A stretch of 64,000 nucleotides of DNA from Salinisphaera sp. Q1T1-3 (GCF_003602005.1 NZ_QZWD01000004.1:186001-250000), one strand, 5' to 3'. Positions 26,568 through 35,956 are shown, counted from the first letter of the stretch. The notes: generated by a model from the sequence alone, not told the origin. Program-made: numbers and translations.

Positions 26568-26675
26568 AACACAGCGATGAATGACTATGGTGATCGACGT
26601 CGGCCATCGCAATACTTCGTTCTGCTTATCGCTTTTCGATCGTCAGCCGATCGTCACTTCGACTAAGGAGTCGTT

Positions 26676-27740
26676 ATGCCGACACCGACACAAGCCTTTG
26701 CCGCCCACGCGGCCGACAAGCCGCTCGAACACTGGCACTTCGAGCGTCGCGATCCGCGCCCGGACGATGTCTCCATCGAAATCCTCTATTGCGGCGTGTG
26801 TCATTCAGACCTGCATTTCGCCAAGAACGACTGGGGCTTCACCGAATTCCCGATCGTGCCCGGCCACGAAATCGTCGGCCGCGTCACCGCTGTCGGCCCC
26901 GACGTTTCCGGGTTTGCCGTGGGCGATCTTGTCGGCGTCGGTTGCATGGTGGACTCCTGCCGCGATTGTGACGCCTGCAACGACGGGCTCGAGCAGTACT
27001 GCCTGAACGGTTTCACCATGACTTACGGCAGCCCGGACCGGCACGACGGCACGATGACCCAGGGGGGTTATTCGAATTTCGTCGTGGTCTCCGAGCGTTT
27101 TGTCGTTGCCATGCCGGATGGGATCGATCTCAAATCGGCCGCGCCGATCCTGTGCGCGGGCATCACCACTTACAGCCCGCTCAAGCACTATGGCGTCGGT
27201 CGCGGTCACCGCATTGGCGTGATCGGCATGGGCGGCCTGGGACATATGGGCGTCAAGCTCGCCCAGGCGCTCGGCGCCGAGGTCACGGTGTTCACGCGTA
27301 GTCCGTCGAAGGTCGACGAGGCGAAATCCAACGGCGCCGATCATGTGGTCGTCTCGACCGATGACGACCAGATGGCCGCGGTCGCGCACACCTTCGACTT
27401 CATGCTCGACACGGTCCCGGTCCAGCACGAGATCGATCCGTATCTGAACTGCCTCAAATACGACGGCACGCATATTCTGGTCGGTCTGATGGACCCGATC
27501 GAGCCGCCGATCACCGGCATGAACCTGGTCTTCAAACGGCGCGTGGTGGGCGGTTCGCTCATCGGCGGCATGCCGGAGACCCAGGAGGTGCTGGATTTCT
27601 GCGCCGAGCACGGCATCACCTGTGATGTCGAAATGATCGACATCCAGTCCATCAACGAAGCCTTCGAACGCATGAAGAGCGGTGACGTGCGTTATCGCTT
27701 CGTCATCGACATGCAGTCGTTCGACAAGGCGGCCGCCTGA
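26676..27740 (+). CDS. Zinc-dependent NADP alcohol dehydrogenase (cinnamyl-alcohol dehydrogenase/YahK type)
   Basis: The 354-residue medium-chain dehydrogenase has the catalytic zinc ligands in YCGVCHSDLHF (Cys about 39) and PGHEIVG, the four structural-zinc cysteines in CRDCDACNDGLEQYC, and the nucleotide loop GMGGLGHMGVKLA. The sequence follows the broad-range aldehyde reductases YahK/AdhC, which prefer NADPH. It is likely to detoxify aldehydes and to be controlled by the divergent AraC regulator. An AAGGAG site precedes the ATG and a strong terminator follows. Confidence 0.9.
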   Translation: MPTPTQAFAAHAADKPLEHWHFERRDPRPDDVSIEILYCGVCHSDLHFAKNDWGFTEFPIVPGHEIVGRVTAVGPDVSGFAVGDLVGVGCMVDSCRDCDACNDGLEQYCLNGFTMTYGSPDRHDGTMTQGGYSNFVVVSERFVVAMPDGIDLKSAAPILCAGITTYSPLKHYGVGRGHRIGVIGMGGLGHMGVKLAQALGAEVTVFTRSPSKVDEAKSNGADHVVVSTDDDQMAAVAHTFDFMLDTVPVQHEIDPYLNCLKYDGTHILVGLMDPIEPPITGMNLVFKRRVVGGSLIGGMPETQEVLDFCAEHGITCDVEMIDIQSINEAFERMKSGDVRYRFVIDMQSFDKAAA

Positions 27741-27775
27741 TCACGGCTCTCCGGATCAACGGCCCTTGAGGGCAA

Positions 27776-27808
27776 AGCCGGCGCCGCGATGGCGCCGGCT
27801 TTTTTTTC
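27776..27808 (+). terminator. Rho-independent terminator after the alcohol dehydrogenase
   Basis: A 10-bp perfect GC stem (AGCCGGCGCC / GGCGCCGGCT) with a 5-base loop is followed by eight or more T residues. Confidence 0.95.
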
Positions 27809-27837
27809 ATGGCCCGCCGGCCCCTTATCGACGTGGC

Positions 27838-28203
27838 TCAGCCGGCCCCGTCGTCGGCCTCAGCATGGGCGCGCTCGCCGCCCGGCAGGGCGTTGGCCGA
27901 GCTGATCGGCTTGTAGATACAGGCCGTCCCGCCCGGTGTGACCGCAACCGTGTAGCGCAGATCGCAGTTGGCCGCGGCGAACAGGGCCGCCTGTTCGGCA
28001 TCGCCCGAGCCGCCCGGGCGATAGAGCACTTTCTGACCCGGCTGGCACTGATTGGCCACGTTCAACGGTTTCCAGGTATCGACCTGACAGAGCTTGGTCT
28101 GATCGATATCGGCACTCGTCTTGTCGGCCCCGTTGTTCTGCACACAACCGGCCAGTACCAGCACGGTCAACGCCAGCACACTCCGCCCGATCCAGTCACG
28201 CAT
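27838..28203 (-). CDS. Small predicted lipoprotein
   Basis: The 121-residue product has a lipobox (VLVLAGC, Cys about 20) and a compact mature domain with four further cysteines (in KLCQVD, ANQCQPG, ANCDLR and TACIYK), so it may hold two disulfides in the periplasm. I do not recognise the family. It lies 54 bases downstream of the alpha/beta hydrolase gene on the same strand. Confidence 0.6.
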   Translation of the reverse strand: MRDWIGRSVLALTVLVLAGCVQNNGADKTSADIDQTKLCQVDTWKPLNVANQCQPGQKVLYRPGGSGDAEQAALFAAANCDLRYTVAVTPGGTACIYKPISSANALPGGERAHAEADDGAG

Positions 28204-28257
28204 CTCGTTTCTCCCTGAAATTGAAAAGCCGCCTGTCTTGCAGGACCGGCGGTACGG

Positions 28258-29091
28258 CTAGCCGAGGAATTCCAGCAAGGCGCGGTTGAACTCCGCGGCG
28301 TGCGTGGCGTTGATGCCGTGCGGGCCGCCCTCGATGACCACGAGCGAGGCATCGGCCACGGATTCGGCCGTGCGCTTGCCCGAAACCTCGAGCGGCACGA
28401 TGCCATCGGCATCGCCATGAATGACCAGCGTGGGTACATCGATCGTTTTCAGATCGTCACGGAAATCCGTACGCCCGAACGCTGCGATGCAGTCCAGCGT
28501 GCCCTTGGGCGAGGCCGCCCACGCCAGATTGCGGTGATAGACCCGATTGGCCTCGGAGACCAGCAGCCCGCCGCTTTCGGTGGAGAAGAAGTCGGCCGAG
28601 AACCGCTCGAAGAACGCGGCCCGATCCTGTTTCACCCCATCCTCGAAGCTCTGAATCGTGGCGTCGTCCAGACCGCCGTCGGGGTTGTCGTCGCTCTTGA
28701 ACAGATACGGTGGCACCGCGGACGCGAACACGGCACCCGACAGGCGTTTCGTGCCATAGGTGCCGATATAGCGCGCGACTTCGCCCCCGCCCATCGAAAA
28801 ACCGACGAGCGTCACCTCGTTGAGATCCAGCGTTTCGATCAGCGTGTGCAGATCGGCGGCGAACGTATCGTAGTCGTAGCCGGTGTAAGGCTGTGAGGAT
28901 TTGCCGAACCCGCGCCGGTCGTAGGTCACCACGCGATGGCCGGCCTCGACCAGCGCCCGTACCTGGCGCTCCCACGATCGGCCGGACAGCGGCCAGCCGT
29001 GAATGAGGACCACCGGCCGGCCTGCACCGACGTCCTCGTAGTACAGCTCCACCGGGCTCGAATTCTCGGTACCGACTTTCACATATCCCAT
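28258..29091 (-). CDS. Alpha/beta hydrolase (non-heme chloroperoxidase/arylesterase type)
   Basis: The 277-residue protein has the oxyanion motif LIHGWPLSGRSWE, the nucleophile elbow GFSMGGGE (Ser about 98), an acid in VIHGDADGIVP and the histidine in EGGPHGINATH, the complete triad of the cofactor-free haloperoxidase/esterase group. Length and motif spacing are normal. The physiological ester or peracid reaction is unknown. A GGAG site precedes the ATG. Confidence 0.85.
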   Translation of the reverse strand: MGYVKVGTENSSPVELYYEDVGAGRPVVLIHGWPLSGRSWERQVRALVEAGHRVVTYDRRGFGKSSQPYTGYDYDTFAADLHTLIETLDLNEVTLVGFSMGGGEVARYIGTYGTKRLSGAVFASAVPPYLFKSDDNPDGGLDDATIQSFEDGVKQDRAAFFERFSADFFSTESGGLLVSEANRVYHRNLAWAASPKGTLDCIAAFGRTDFRDDLKTIDVPTLVIHGDADGIVPLEVSGKRTAESVADASLVVIEGGPHGINATHAAEFNRALLEFLG

Positions 29092-29168
29092 GGCTGGCTC
29101 CGTTGCGCAGCGGCAATGTATGGATGACCGACAGTGTGCAAAGCCACGGCCGACGGCTCAACTATCGT

Positions 29169-30404
29169 TCAGTCCGGATCGGGCGCACCGCCGGGCCCGT
29201 TGAGTAGCGGCACCCGGAAAATCGTGAAATCACCGCGACGGGGATAGCCGTTGGCGAAATGGGTTTCGTTGAGATGCGAATCCGCGATGTAGAGATAGCC
29301 GTTGGCGATGGCAAACCCGTCGGCCCAGGCCAACCGTTCGGGGTCGTGCACGAGAACCTGACTTTCAAGCTGCGGCCGGCCCTTGTCGTCGCGCGTGGGC
29401 GTGAGCGCGACGACGCTGTGATGTTCGAGATCCCCGGCGTAGAGCACGCCGGCATCGCTCATCGCCAGCCCCCCGGACAACGCATGATCGCCGAGCGGCT
29501 CGACCTTGGCGGCCCGCTGGGCGGGCGTCAGCGATCGATCGATGAGCGCCGCGGTGGGAATACGATAATAATGCCGGTCCGACAGGGGGCGATAATAGAG
29601 CCAGTCCCGATCGGGCGAGAGGGCCAGGCCATCCGTATCCAGGGACAGCTCATGACCGTCCTGGGTACGGGCGATACGATCGCCGAATTTCAGATGCTGA
29701 TCCGGGTCGGCCACGCTGGAGCGGTCGCGGCGCAGCACCATGCGCGAGCGTCCGCTGGCCAGATCCACCACGAGTATTCCGCCGCCGTTCTTGGCGTTGG
29801 AGATATAAGCCACGTTGTGCTTGTCGTCGACACGGACATCGTTGAGCGAGTCGCCCGGCTCGAGCACATTGCCGAACGTATAGCGATGCGTGATGCGGCC
29901 AGTCGCCGGATCGAGCGCCACGAGCTTGGGCGGCTGGTTGTCCGGCGCATCGGGCAGCGATTTGTCGAGCGCCCACAGCCGATTCGCCCGATCGACCCAG
30001 AGTGCCTGCACCGATATCCACTGCTGGCGGCCTGCGGCCTGCGCGTCGTAGTGGTTCCAGGCCGCATTCGGAAAAGGCGATGTGGCCCCGGTTTCCGGAT
30101 CTACCGTCACCACGCTGGCCGATGAACGGGCATCCGCGCTCGCTGGTGCGCTGGCAAAAAGATGCCCATCGGGTGTCACGGCGATGCCGACCAGCTTGAA
30201 ATCATTGCCGAAACGCGCGACGGGGTCGAGCGCGGCATCGGCGCCGTTGGTCTTTTCCGGCGCCGCCAGCGCACCGGCGACATCGGCATCCGTGGCCTCT
30301 TTCGCGGCCGGGGCGGCCCAGAGTGGCATCGACAGACCGGCCAGCACGATGGCGACGGCCGCGTATTGAATCGTTTCGCGCATGAGAAACTGCTTTTGAC
30401 TCAT
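29169..30404 (-). CDS. Secreted Yellow/major-royal-jelly-like beta-propeller protein
   Basis: The 411-residue product has a signal peptide (AIVLAGLSMPLWAAPA) and a repeated beta-sheet domain with WISVQALWVDRANRLWALD, SLNDVRVDD, HELSLDTDGLALSPD and RLAWADGFAIANGYLYIADS, as in bacterial MRJP/Yellow family proteins. Some insect relatives are dopachrome-converting or amine-binding proteins; bacterial members are uncharacterised. A second in-frame ATG seven codons in would also yield a good signal peptide. It precedes the hydrolase on the same strand by 77 bases. Confidence 0.75.
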   Translation of the reverse strand: MSQKQFLMRETIQYAAVAIVLAGLSMPLWAAPAAKEATDADVAGALAAPEKTNGADAALDPVARFGNDFKLVGIAVTPDGHLFASAPASADARSSASVVTVDPETGATSPFPNAAWNHYDAQAAGRQQWISVQALWVDRANRLWALDKSLPDAPDNQPPKLVALDPATGRITHRYTFGNVLEPGDSLNDVRVDDKHNVAYISNAKNGGGILVVDLASGRSRMVLRRDRSSVADPDQHLKFGDRIARTQDGHELSLDTDGLALSPDRDWLYYRPLSDRHYYRIPTAALIDRSLTPAQRAAKVEPLGDHALSGGLAMSDAGVLYAGDLEHHSVVALTPTRDDKGRPQLESQVLVHDPERLAWADGFAIANGYLYIADSHLNETHFANGYPRRGDFTIFRVPLLNGPGGAPDPD

Positions 30405-30551
30405 GCGCTGAGTGTATGCCCGATCGGGCCACCGGGGCGCGAACGTCGTCGGCCCGGCGCAACCGGGACGCAGCCGATATCACTGCCTCATGTCGCACGC
30501 GGCGCGTCAACGCGCCGTCTTACCGGGTCGCGTCGGCCCCTGGCCACGCCA

Positions 30552-30860
30552 GGGCGTGTTGAGGTTTCGTGCGAGTCCGCGCCAAGTGCGCCCTGAAATT
30601 GACGATGGGCGGCAAGACGAGGCCTAGCTGGCGCCGCGCCGTCGTTCTACGCCCGCGTGCTGGAACGCTGTATTGCCGTCGTGTTCTTGATTTTGGGGCG
30701 CCTGTCCCTTTGGGTTGGGCCGCCCATGAAAAATCGACGATGGGCGCCCGGCGGCGTTGCGAGTCTGGATCGTGGCACGCCACGATCGGCAACCCGCGCC
30801 TTGCCGGACACACGGCGGCCTCTCAACGAAAAGGCGCTCGAACGACACATCAACAGGCCC
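30552..30860. repeat. Dispersed inverted-repeat element, copy D (longest)
   Basis: About 309 bp from GGGCGTGTTGAGGTTTCGT to the complement of GGGCCTGTTGATGTGTCGT. It is inverted relative to E and F: the GCGAGTCCGCGCCAAGTGCG arm is on the left, the palindrome (30768-30787) and TTCGTTGAGAGGCCGCC-type arm on the right. The inner AAAATCAAGAACACGACGG block (complement) is shared with E and F. The right TA plus terminal G make the TAG stop of the OprD-like porin. No reading frame in it is supported. Confidence 0.88.
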
Positions 30861-32428
30861 TAGAATTTATAGAACAGCCGGAAACGGTCGTCGTAGAAGG
30901 TCTGGCTGTTCTCGAATCCGGTGATACCGAGCGTGTTCTGGATCTGGACACCGGCGAGCTTGTCGCTGATCGCGCCGAGATCGAACGTTACCCCCGTGTC
31001 CCAGCCCCAGGAGTGCTCGTCGTGCGTGATCGGCGTGCCGGCCGCGAACCCCCGCGGGCCGTCGTAGTTGTAGAAATTGTGACTCTGGCCGTCACGCGCG
31101 AGATAGCGCACATAGCGCGTGAAACCGCTGATGTTGTCCGTGGCCTGGATGTCGAGCCGCCCGCCATAGCCGTAACCCGGCCCCAGATCGCCGACACCGT
31201 CGTTCATGGTGTCGGTATAGAACAGACCGGACAGATCGGTATAGGGATGCACGACGCCGCCGTTGCGGAAACTGCCCTCGTGTCGCGGCGCGTAATGCCC
31301 CACAGCCGCCAGATTGACATGGGCCGTGCGCACACCGAACTTGGCGCCGTAGACCTGGGCATCGACGTTGCCCAGGCGCGCCGCGCCGGCCTCGGTCTCG
31401 TGCACGTACTGAACACGGGCATATGGTCGGATGCCCGAAAAATTCTCGCCGCCCAGCAGCGCCGGCGTCTGGTAGCCGGCCTCGACGTATTGCAGATCGG
31501 CGGTGTCGTTGAAGTTGTAGTGCCAGACCTGAGCGATGTAGTCGCCGACGTGCGTGCGCTGGCGCACATGCGTGCCGAGCGTGTAGAAACCGCTGGTATC
31601 GTCGACGTAGCGATTGCCGTCGGCGAAATGGTCCGATTGACGGCTTTCGTACTTATACATGCGCGCGAAATAGACACGCCACTTCGGCATCGACGCGACA
31701 TCCCCGGCAAACGTCATGGGCATGAGCAGATCGTTGTCGTAGGACACGGGCGCCTTGCGCTGACGGCTCAGCGTGCCTTTCTTCGTCTTGCCGGTATCGA
31801 AATCCGTGTCTTCGCCGCGGGTCAGGGCGAGCGGGTCGACGGCGACCGAAAACCCGGCGAACGAGCGCGGAATGAAGGCGAACTGGTCATCCGAGGCGAA
31901 CGGCGTATAGATGTTCTGTCGGCCCGCCCGCACTCGCACGCCGTCGATGTTGTACTGCAGATAAGCACGGTTGAGCGTGCGATAGTGCCCGGTCGCACCG
32001 ACGAGGTTGGGGTTGTAGTCAGTCTTGTCCCGCAGCGCCTGGGCAAACGAGAAACCCAACCCCGCCGAGAAGCCGTAGAGCGTGCCCGTCTCGGCGTAGA
32101 TGTTGCCGCCGACGGCCAGCGACTCCAGCTCGTAGTCGTCGTCGGCCTGTCCGTCGCGCTGCCCGGGAAACGGCTGATTCAGGTTGTGATCGCGGTAGAA
32201 GTCATAGAGTCCGACACGCCCGTGAAGACGGATCCCGCGGACCCACTGCTGCTCTGCCTGCTGCAGGAAACCGCCCGCGGCCTCCTCGCCGTCGGCCGGC
32301 GCCTCGGCGGCCCCCGCCGTGGCCGCGATGCCGGTCAATCCCAGCGCGAGCGCGCCCACGGCCGACAGCATCCGGCCCGACGACACACATCGCGTCGTGC
32401 CGACCCGTTCCACACTGCGCTTCCCCAA
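30860..32428 (-). CDS. OprD-like outer-membrane porin
   Basis: The 522-residue protein has a long signal peptide (hydrophobic part MLSAVGALALGLTGIAATAG) and continues as alternating amphipathic strands with aromatic girdles, ending in FRLFYKF with the terminal aromatic residue required for barrel insertion. NRAYLQYNIDGVRVRAGRQ and IPRSFAGFSV fit the OprD group of substrate-specific porins. I take the TTG at 32428 as the start because TAAGGAAAAT lies just upstream; an internal ATG at 32371 is an alternative. Substrate unknown; position beside the polyol locus is suggestive only. Confidence 0.8.
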   Translation of the reverse strand: MGKRSVERVGTTRCVSSGRMLSAVGALALGLTGIAATAGAAEAPADGEEAAGGFLQQAEQQWVRGIRLHGRVGLYDFYRDHNLNQPFPGQRDGQADDDYELESLAVGGNIYAETGTLYGFSAGLGFSFAQALRDKTDYNPNLVGATGHYRTLNRAYLQYNIDGVRVRAGRQNIYTPFASDDQFAFIPRSFAGFSVAVDPLALTRGEDTDFDTGKTKKGTLSRQRKAPVSYDNDLLMPMTFAGDVASMPKWRVYFARMYKYESRQSDHFADGNRYVDDTSGFYTLGTHVRQRTHVGDYIAQVWHYNFNDTADLQYVEAGYQTPALLGGENFSGIRPYARVQYVHETEAGAARLGNVDAQVYGAKFGVRTAHVNLAAVGHYAPRHEGSFRNGGVVHPYTDLSGLFYTDTMNDGVGDLGPGYGYGGRLDIQATDNISGFTRYVRYLARDGQSHNFYNYDGPRGFAAGTPITHDEHSWGWDTGVTFDLGAISDKLAGVQIQNTLGITGFENSQTFYDDRFRLFYKF

Positions 32429-32441
32429 CGATTTTCCTTAA

Positions 32442-32466
32442 ATAATATGTAATTGCCACATATTAT
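32442..32466. promoter_or_regulatory. AT-rich inverted repeat before the porin gene
   Basis: A perfect 9-bp inverted repeat, ATAATATGT and ACATATTAT separated by AATTGCC, lies immediately upstream of the porin ribosome site. Such AT-rich symmetry in a GC-rich genome fits an operator or the promoter core. Confidence 0.5.
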
Positions 32467-32619
32467 GCCGTCCGCCCCGGATGCCGTGGGGTATAGATTG
32501 TGGGCAATGCAAACCGCTGAGCCTCATCCGTCCAGTCTGAACGACGGCATCGAGGCCGCCCGGCGACGACCACTGCCGCCCGCATGCCCTGCCCCGCCAC
32601 GCCGGCGTCTATCGGTCCA

Positions 32620-34239
32620 TCAGATGTCGGCCGACGCCATGATGTCCCGGTAGCCGACCGAATCGGCATGCAGCGCGCGATAGACCCGGTATTTGGCATC
32701 GTGAAAGGATCGTCGCTCGTCGCGTGGCTCGACGACGCGGGCCGTCCGGCTCATTCGGGCGGCGGCGGCACGCAGATCCGGCACATCGCCGGCAGCAGTC
32801 ACGGCCAGCATCGCACTACCGAGCAGAACCGTCTCCGTCTCGGCAGGCACCTCAAGAGGCAGACCGATGGCATCGGCCGTCTCCGTCAGCCATCGCTCGT
32901 TCTTCAGGATGCCGCCACACACGCGCAGCCGGGTCACCGCGTGACCGTTGTCGTTCAGTGCCTCGATGATGTGCCGCGTCCCATAGGACACCGCCTGCAG
33001 CGTCGCCAGGTAACGAACAGCCAGATCGTCAATACGCGTTCCCAGCGTCAGGCCGGTGAATGCGCCGGTGAGCGTGGCATCCGCCAGTGGCGACCGATTG
33101 CCGTGGTGGTAATCCAGAACATGAACATCGCGGGTCAGTGTCGGCGCGCCGTGTTCTGCCTCCATGGCATCGAGGCGGGCGTTGAGCACATCGAAATGAC
33201 TCATGCCGCGGGCATCAGCCTCTGCCATCAGGGCGGTGCCTGCCGCACTGTCCGCGATCACGTGATCGATCAACGCCCCGACCGCGCTCTGCCCGCCCTC
33301 GTTGATCCAGCCATCCGGCAGCACCGCGCCCCAGTACGGCCCCCACACGCCCGGCACGAAACAAGGCGCGCGCGAGAACGCGATATGGCAGGTCGAGGTT
33401 CCGGCAATCACCGCCAGGCCAGCCTCCGGGTCGTCACCGAGCATGCCGAGCGCGCCGGCATGGGCATCGATCAGCCCAGTCGCGACCACCACATCGCCGC
33501 GCAGTCCGAACGCTTCAGCCACGGCCGGGGTCAGATGCCCCGCGGGCGCACCGGGTTCACGGATCGGGCCGGTCATACGCGGCTTGTCGAGCAGGGACTC
33601 GAGGCCGATGTCAGCCAGCAGATCCGTCGGCCAGCGTTTCTCGTGGGCCAGATACAGCCACTTGCAGACCTGGGTGCAGACACTCTTGCCCGGCGTTTTG
33701 TCGCTATCGAGCGCCCCAACGGCTCGCGCCACCATGTAATCGGCCAGATCGAGGAACATCGCGGCGCGTTCGTACTGATCCGGCCGATTTCGCGCGAGCC
33801 AGAGCAGCTTGGGCAATTCCAGCTCCGGGCTGACCTGGCCGCCGATGTAGCGCAGCGCCTCGTGACCGGTCGCCGCGATCGTCTCGGCTTCGGCAGTGGC
33901 ACGATGGTCCATCCACATGATGATGTTCTGTGCATCGTCATCGGTGGGTGAAACCGAAACCGGTGCCCCATCGGCTCCGACAGCCACGAGCGAACAGGTG
34001 GCATCGAAGCCGATGGCGCGGACACTCTCGCGGGCGATCGCGGCCGCATCGAGCGCCTCGTTTACGGCCTGCACGCAGGCCCGCCAGATATCGTCACTCG
34101 ATTGCTCGACGAACGCCGCCGCGGGCCGAAACTGCGCGATCGCACAGGCACGTTGGGCCAGACAGCGCCCGGCACCATCAAAAACGCCAGCCCGAACACT
34201 GCCCGACCCCACGTCAATGCCGAGATAATACGCGCTCAT
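32620..34239 (-). CDS. FGGY pentulose kinase (D-ribulokinase-like)
   Basis: The 539-residue kinase begins with YYLGIDVGSGSVRAGVFD, the phosphate-1 motif of FGGY kinases, and carries AFVEQSSDDIW, IGFDATCSLV, IMWMDHRA and SPELELPKLLWL, closely following the YpCarbK/TIGR01315 pentulose kinases that phosphorylate D-ribulose. The C-terminal domain has GGQSAVGALIDH and YFHGNRSP-type YHHGNRSPLAD. It probably phosphorylates the ketose made by the dehydrogenase at 38.5 kb. The ATG at 34239 has GAGGAGA upstream and corrects a longer frame. It is divergent from the ABC transporter with repeat copy E between. Confidence 0.85.
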   Translation of the reverse strand: MSAYYLGIDVGSGSVRAGVFDGAGRCLAQRACAIAQFRPAAAFVEQSSDDIWRACVQAVNEALDAAAIARESVRAIGFDATCSLVAVGADGAPVSVSPTDDDAQNIIMWMDHRATAEAETIAATGHEALRYIGGQVSPELELPKLLWLARNRPDQYERAAMFLDLADYMVARAVGALDSDKTPGKSVCTQVCKWLYLAHEKRWPTDLLADIGLESLLDKPRMTGPIREPGAPAGHLTPAVAEAFGLRGDVVVATGLIDAHAGALGMLGDDPEAGLAVIAGTSTCHIAFSRAPCFVPGVWGPYWGAVLPDGWINEGGQSAVGALIDHVIADSAAGTALMAEADARGMSHFDVLNARLDAMEAEHGAPTLTRDVHVLDYHHGNRSPLADATLTGAFTGLTLGTRIDDLAVRYLATLQAVSYGTRHIIEALNDNGHAVTRLRVCGGILKNERWLTETADAIGLPLEVPAETETVLLGSAMLAVTAAGDVPDLRAAAARMSRTARVVEPRDERRSFHDAKYRVYRALHADSVGYRDIMASADI

Positions 34240-34352
34240 GGAATCTCCTCTTGCCGAGTGGAACCGGCGTGCTCGGTCTGACACCGCACCGGGCGACCAC
34301 TCTGCCGCGTTTCTGGTGAACGCGCTCGTCAATCCGCTTCGACTTTAGCCTA

Positions 34353-34626
34353 GGGCGTGTTGAGGTTTCGTCCGAGCGCCTTTTCGTCGAGAGACCGCCG
34401 TGTGTCCGGCAAGGCTCGCAACGCCGCAGGGCGCCCGTCGTCGATTTTTCATGGGCGGCCCAACCCGAAGGGACAAGCGCCCTAAAATCAAAAACACGAC
34501 GGCAATCCAGCGTTCCAGCACGCTGGCGCAGCATCACTGCACGGTGCCTGAGACGCCTCGTCTTGCCGCCCATCGTCAATTTCAGGGCACACTTGGCGCG
34601 GACTCGCACGAAACCTCAACACGCCC
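34353..34626. repeat. Dispersed inverted-repeat element, copy E
   Basis: About 274 bp from GGGCGTGTTGAGGTTTCGT (preceded by CTA) to the complement of the same terminus, almost perfectly symmetrical at both ends. It lacks the GATCGTGGC palindrome of B, D and F: the gap lies exactly between two AAGGC repeats. It retains a second stem, CCAGCGT / ACGCTGG, around 34510-34530. It sits in the control region between the divergent kinase and transporter genes. Confidence 0.88.
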
Positions 34627-34848
34627 GAAGGCCTGTCGTTACGAGATAGCAGGGGCAACGCGAAGGACTAGCGGCCAAGCGACGACCATACGGCGTTATC
34701 GCGCGCTCACATGGCTGAGCCACGCCATTCTCACGATGCCTTGTCTTGCCGCCGTTTGGCCACGGGTGCGACGGTCGATCTCGTGACGACGCGCGCCAAG
34801 TAATCCAAAAGGCGGATTGTGAAACGCCAAGCCTCGCAATAGCGTGAA

Positions 34849-34864
34849 ATGACAACGTTAACAT
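34849..34864. promoter_or_regulatory. Candidate LacI-family operator before the ABC transporter
   Basis: ATGACAACGTTAACAT is a 16-base palindrome (6 of 8 pairs, central AACGTT with CG at the axis), the form bound by LacI/PurR-type proteins. It lies about 77 bases upstream of the binding-protein start. The LacI regulator at 39634-40671 is the obvious candidate partner, by inference. Confidence 0.45.
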
Positions 34865-34940
34865 AACTGCCTCGCCGGGTATGGCTGCATCGCCCAACGA
34901 TCAGCAGCGCCGGCGACGGCCACGAGGAGGAGCGAACCCA

Positions 34941-35897
34941 ATGTCGATCATGAGAAAACCCAATCTCCGCCGCGCGCTGGCGCTGGCCCTGATGCCGATT
35001 GCCGCCGTCGCCCTGCCTGCCGCTGCGGCCGACGATCAAAAAAAGCCGGATAACGAACTCGTCATCGGGATGTCGTTCCAGGAATTGAACAATCCCTACT
35101 TCGTGACCATGCAGAAGGCACTGCAGAAACAGGTCGACAAGATGGGAGCCAAGCTGATCGTCACCGACGCCCATCACGACATCGCCAAGCAGACCAGCGA
35201 CGTCGAAGACATGATCCAGCGCGGCGTGGATGTGCTGCTGCTCAACCCCACCGATACGGTTGGCATCCAGTCAGCCGTCGTTTCTGCCCACAGCGCGGGC
35301 ATTCCGACCGTCGCGGTCGACGCTCAGGCGGACGGACCGGTTTCCGGCTTCGTCGGTTCGAAGAATTTCAAGGCTGGCTATCTGGCCTGTCAGTATTTGG
35401 CCAAGAGCCTGAACGGCAAAGGCCAGGTCGCGATCCTCAACGGGATTCCGGTCACGCCGATCCTGCAACGTGTCAAGGGCTGCAAGAAAGCACTCGGCGA
35501 GGCCGACAGCATCAAGATCGTCGACGAACAGAACGGTCACCAGGAACGTGACACCGCCATGAACGTGACAGAAAACATGCTTCAGGCCCATCCCGACCTC
35601 GACGGCCTGTTCAGTGTGAATGATGGTGGCACGCTCGGCGCGCTGGTTGCGCTTCAATCAAGCCAGAATCACGTCAAACTGGCCACGATCGATGGTATTC
35701 CGGAGGTCATCAAGGCAATGCAGAAGCCCGATACGCCGATCGTCGTGGATGTGGCCCAGCACCCGGATGTCGAAGTCGTCAAGGCGCTGCAACTGGCGCT
35801 CAAGAAATATCGCGGCGAGAAGAGCCCGGACGAAATCCCGGTCGATGTCACCCCGGTGACTCCTGAGAACGCTGCCGGCTTCCACTGGGGCAGCTGA
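34941..35897 (+). CDS. Periplasmic sugar/polyol-binding protein (ribose type)
   Basis: The 318-residue product has a signal peptide (basic start, then [16 protein letters not shown]) and the type-I binding-protein fold: [61 protein letters not shown] and [16 protein letters not shown], as in the RbsB cluster. It would deliver the ligand to the ATPase-permease pair downstream. GAGGAGGAG precedes the ATG at 34941. A strong hairpin after the stop probably protects its mRNA and gives it higher expression than the following genes. Confidence 0.9.
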   Translation: MSIMRKPNLRRALALALMPIAAVALPAAAADDQKKPDNELVIGMSFQELNNPYFVTMQKALQKQVDKMGAKLIVTDAHHDIAKQTSDVEDMIQRGVDVLLLNPTDTVGIQSAVVSAHSAGIPTVAVDAQADGPVSGFVGSKNFKAGYLACQYLAKSLNGKGQVAILNGIPVTPILQRVKGCKKALGEADSIKIVDEQNGHQERDTAMNVTENMLQAHPDLDGLFSVNDGGTLGALVALQSSQNHVKLATIDGIPEVIKAMQKPDTPIVVDVAQHPDVEVVKALQLALKKYRGEKSPDEIPVDVTPVTPENAAGFHWGS

Positions 35898-35907
35898 GCC
35901 TCATTGC

Positions 35908-35936
35908 GAGCGCGACGCCAGTAAGGCGCCGCGCTC
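35908..35936 (+). promoter_or_regulatory. Intercistronic hairpin after the binding-protein gene
   Basis: GAGCGCG and CGCGCTC form a perfect 7-bp stem enclosing a smaller ACGCC/GGCG pairing, with no T run. Stem-loops in this position commonly limit 3' decay and raise binding-protein levels. Confidence 0.55.
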
Positions 35937-35956
35937 GTACTGCGCAGGAGCGATCG

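Noticed and set aside
30569-32452. Open frame through repeat copy D and antisense to the porin
   Set aside because: Starts in repeat DNA and continues antisense to a convincing porin.
32453-32653. 66-codon frame between the porin and the kinase
   Set aside because: No ribosome site or homology; overlaps the 3' end of the kinase.
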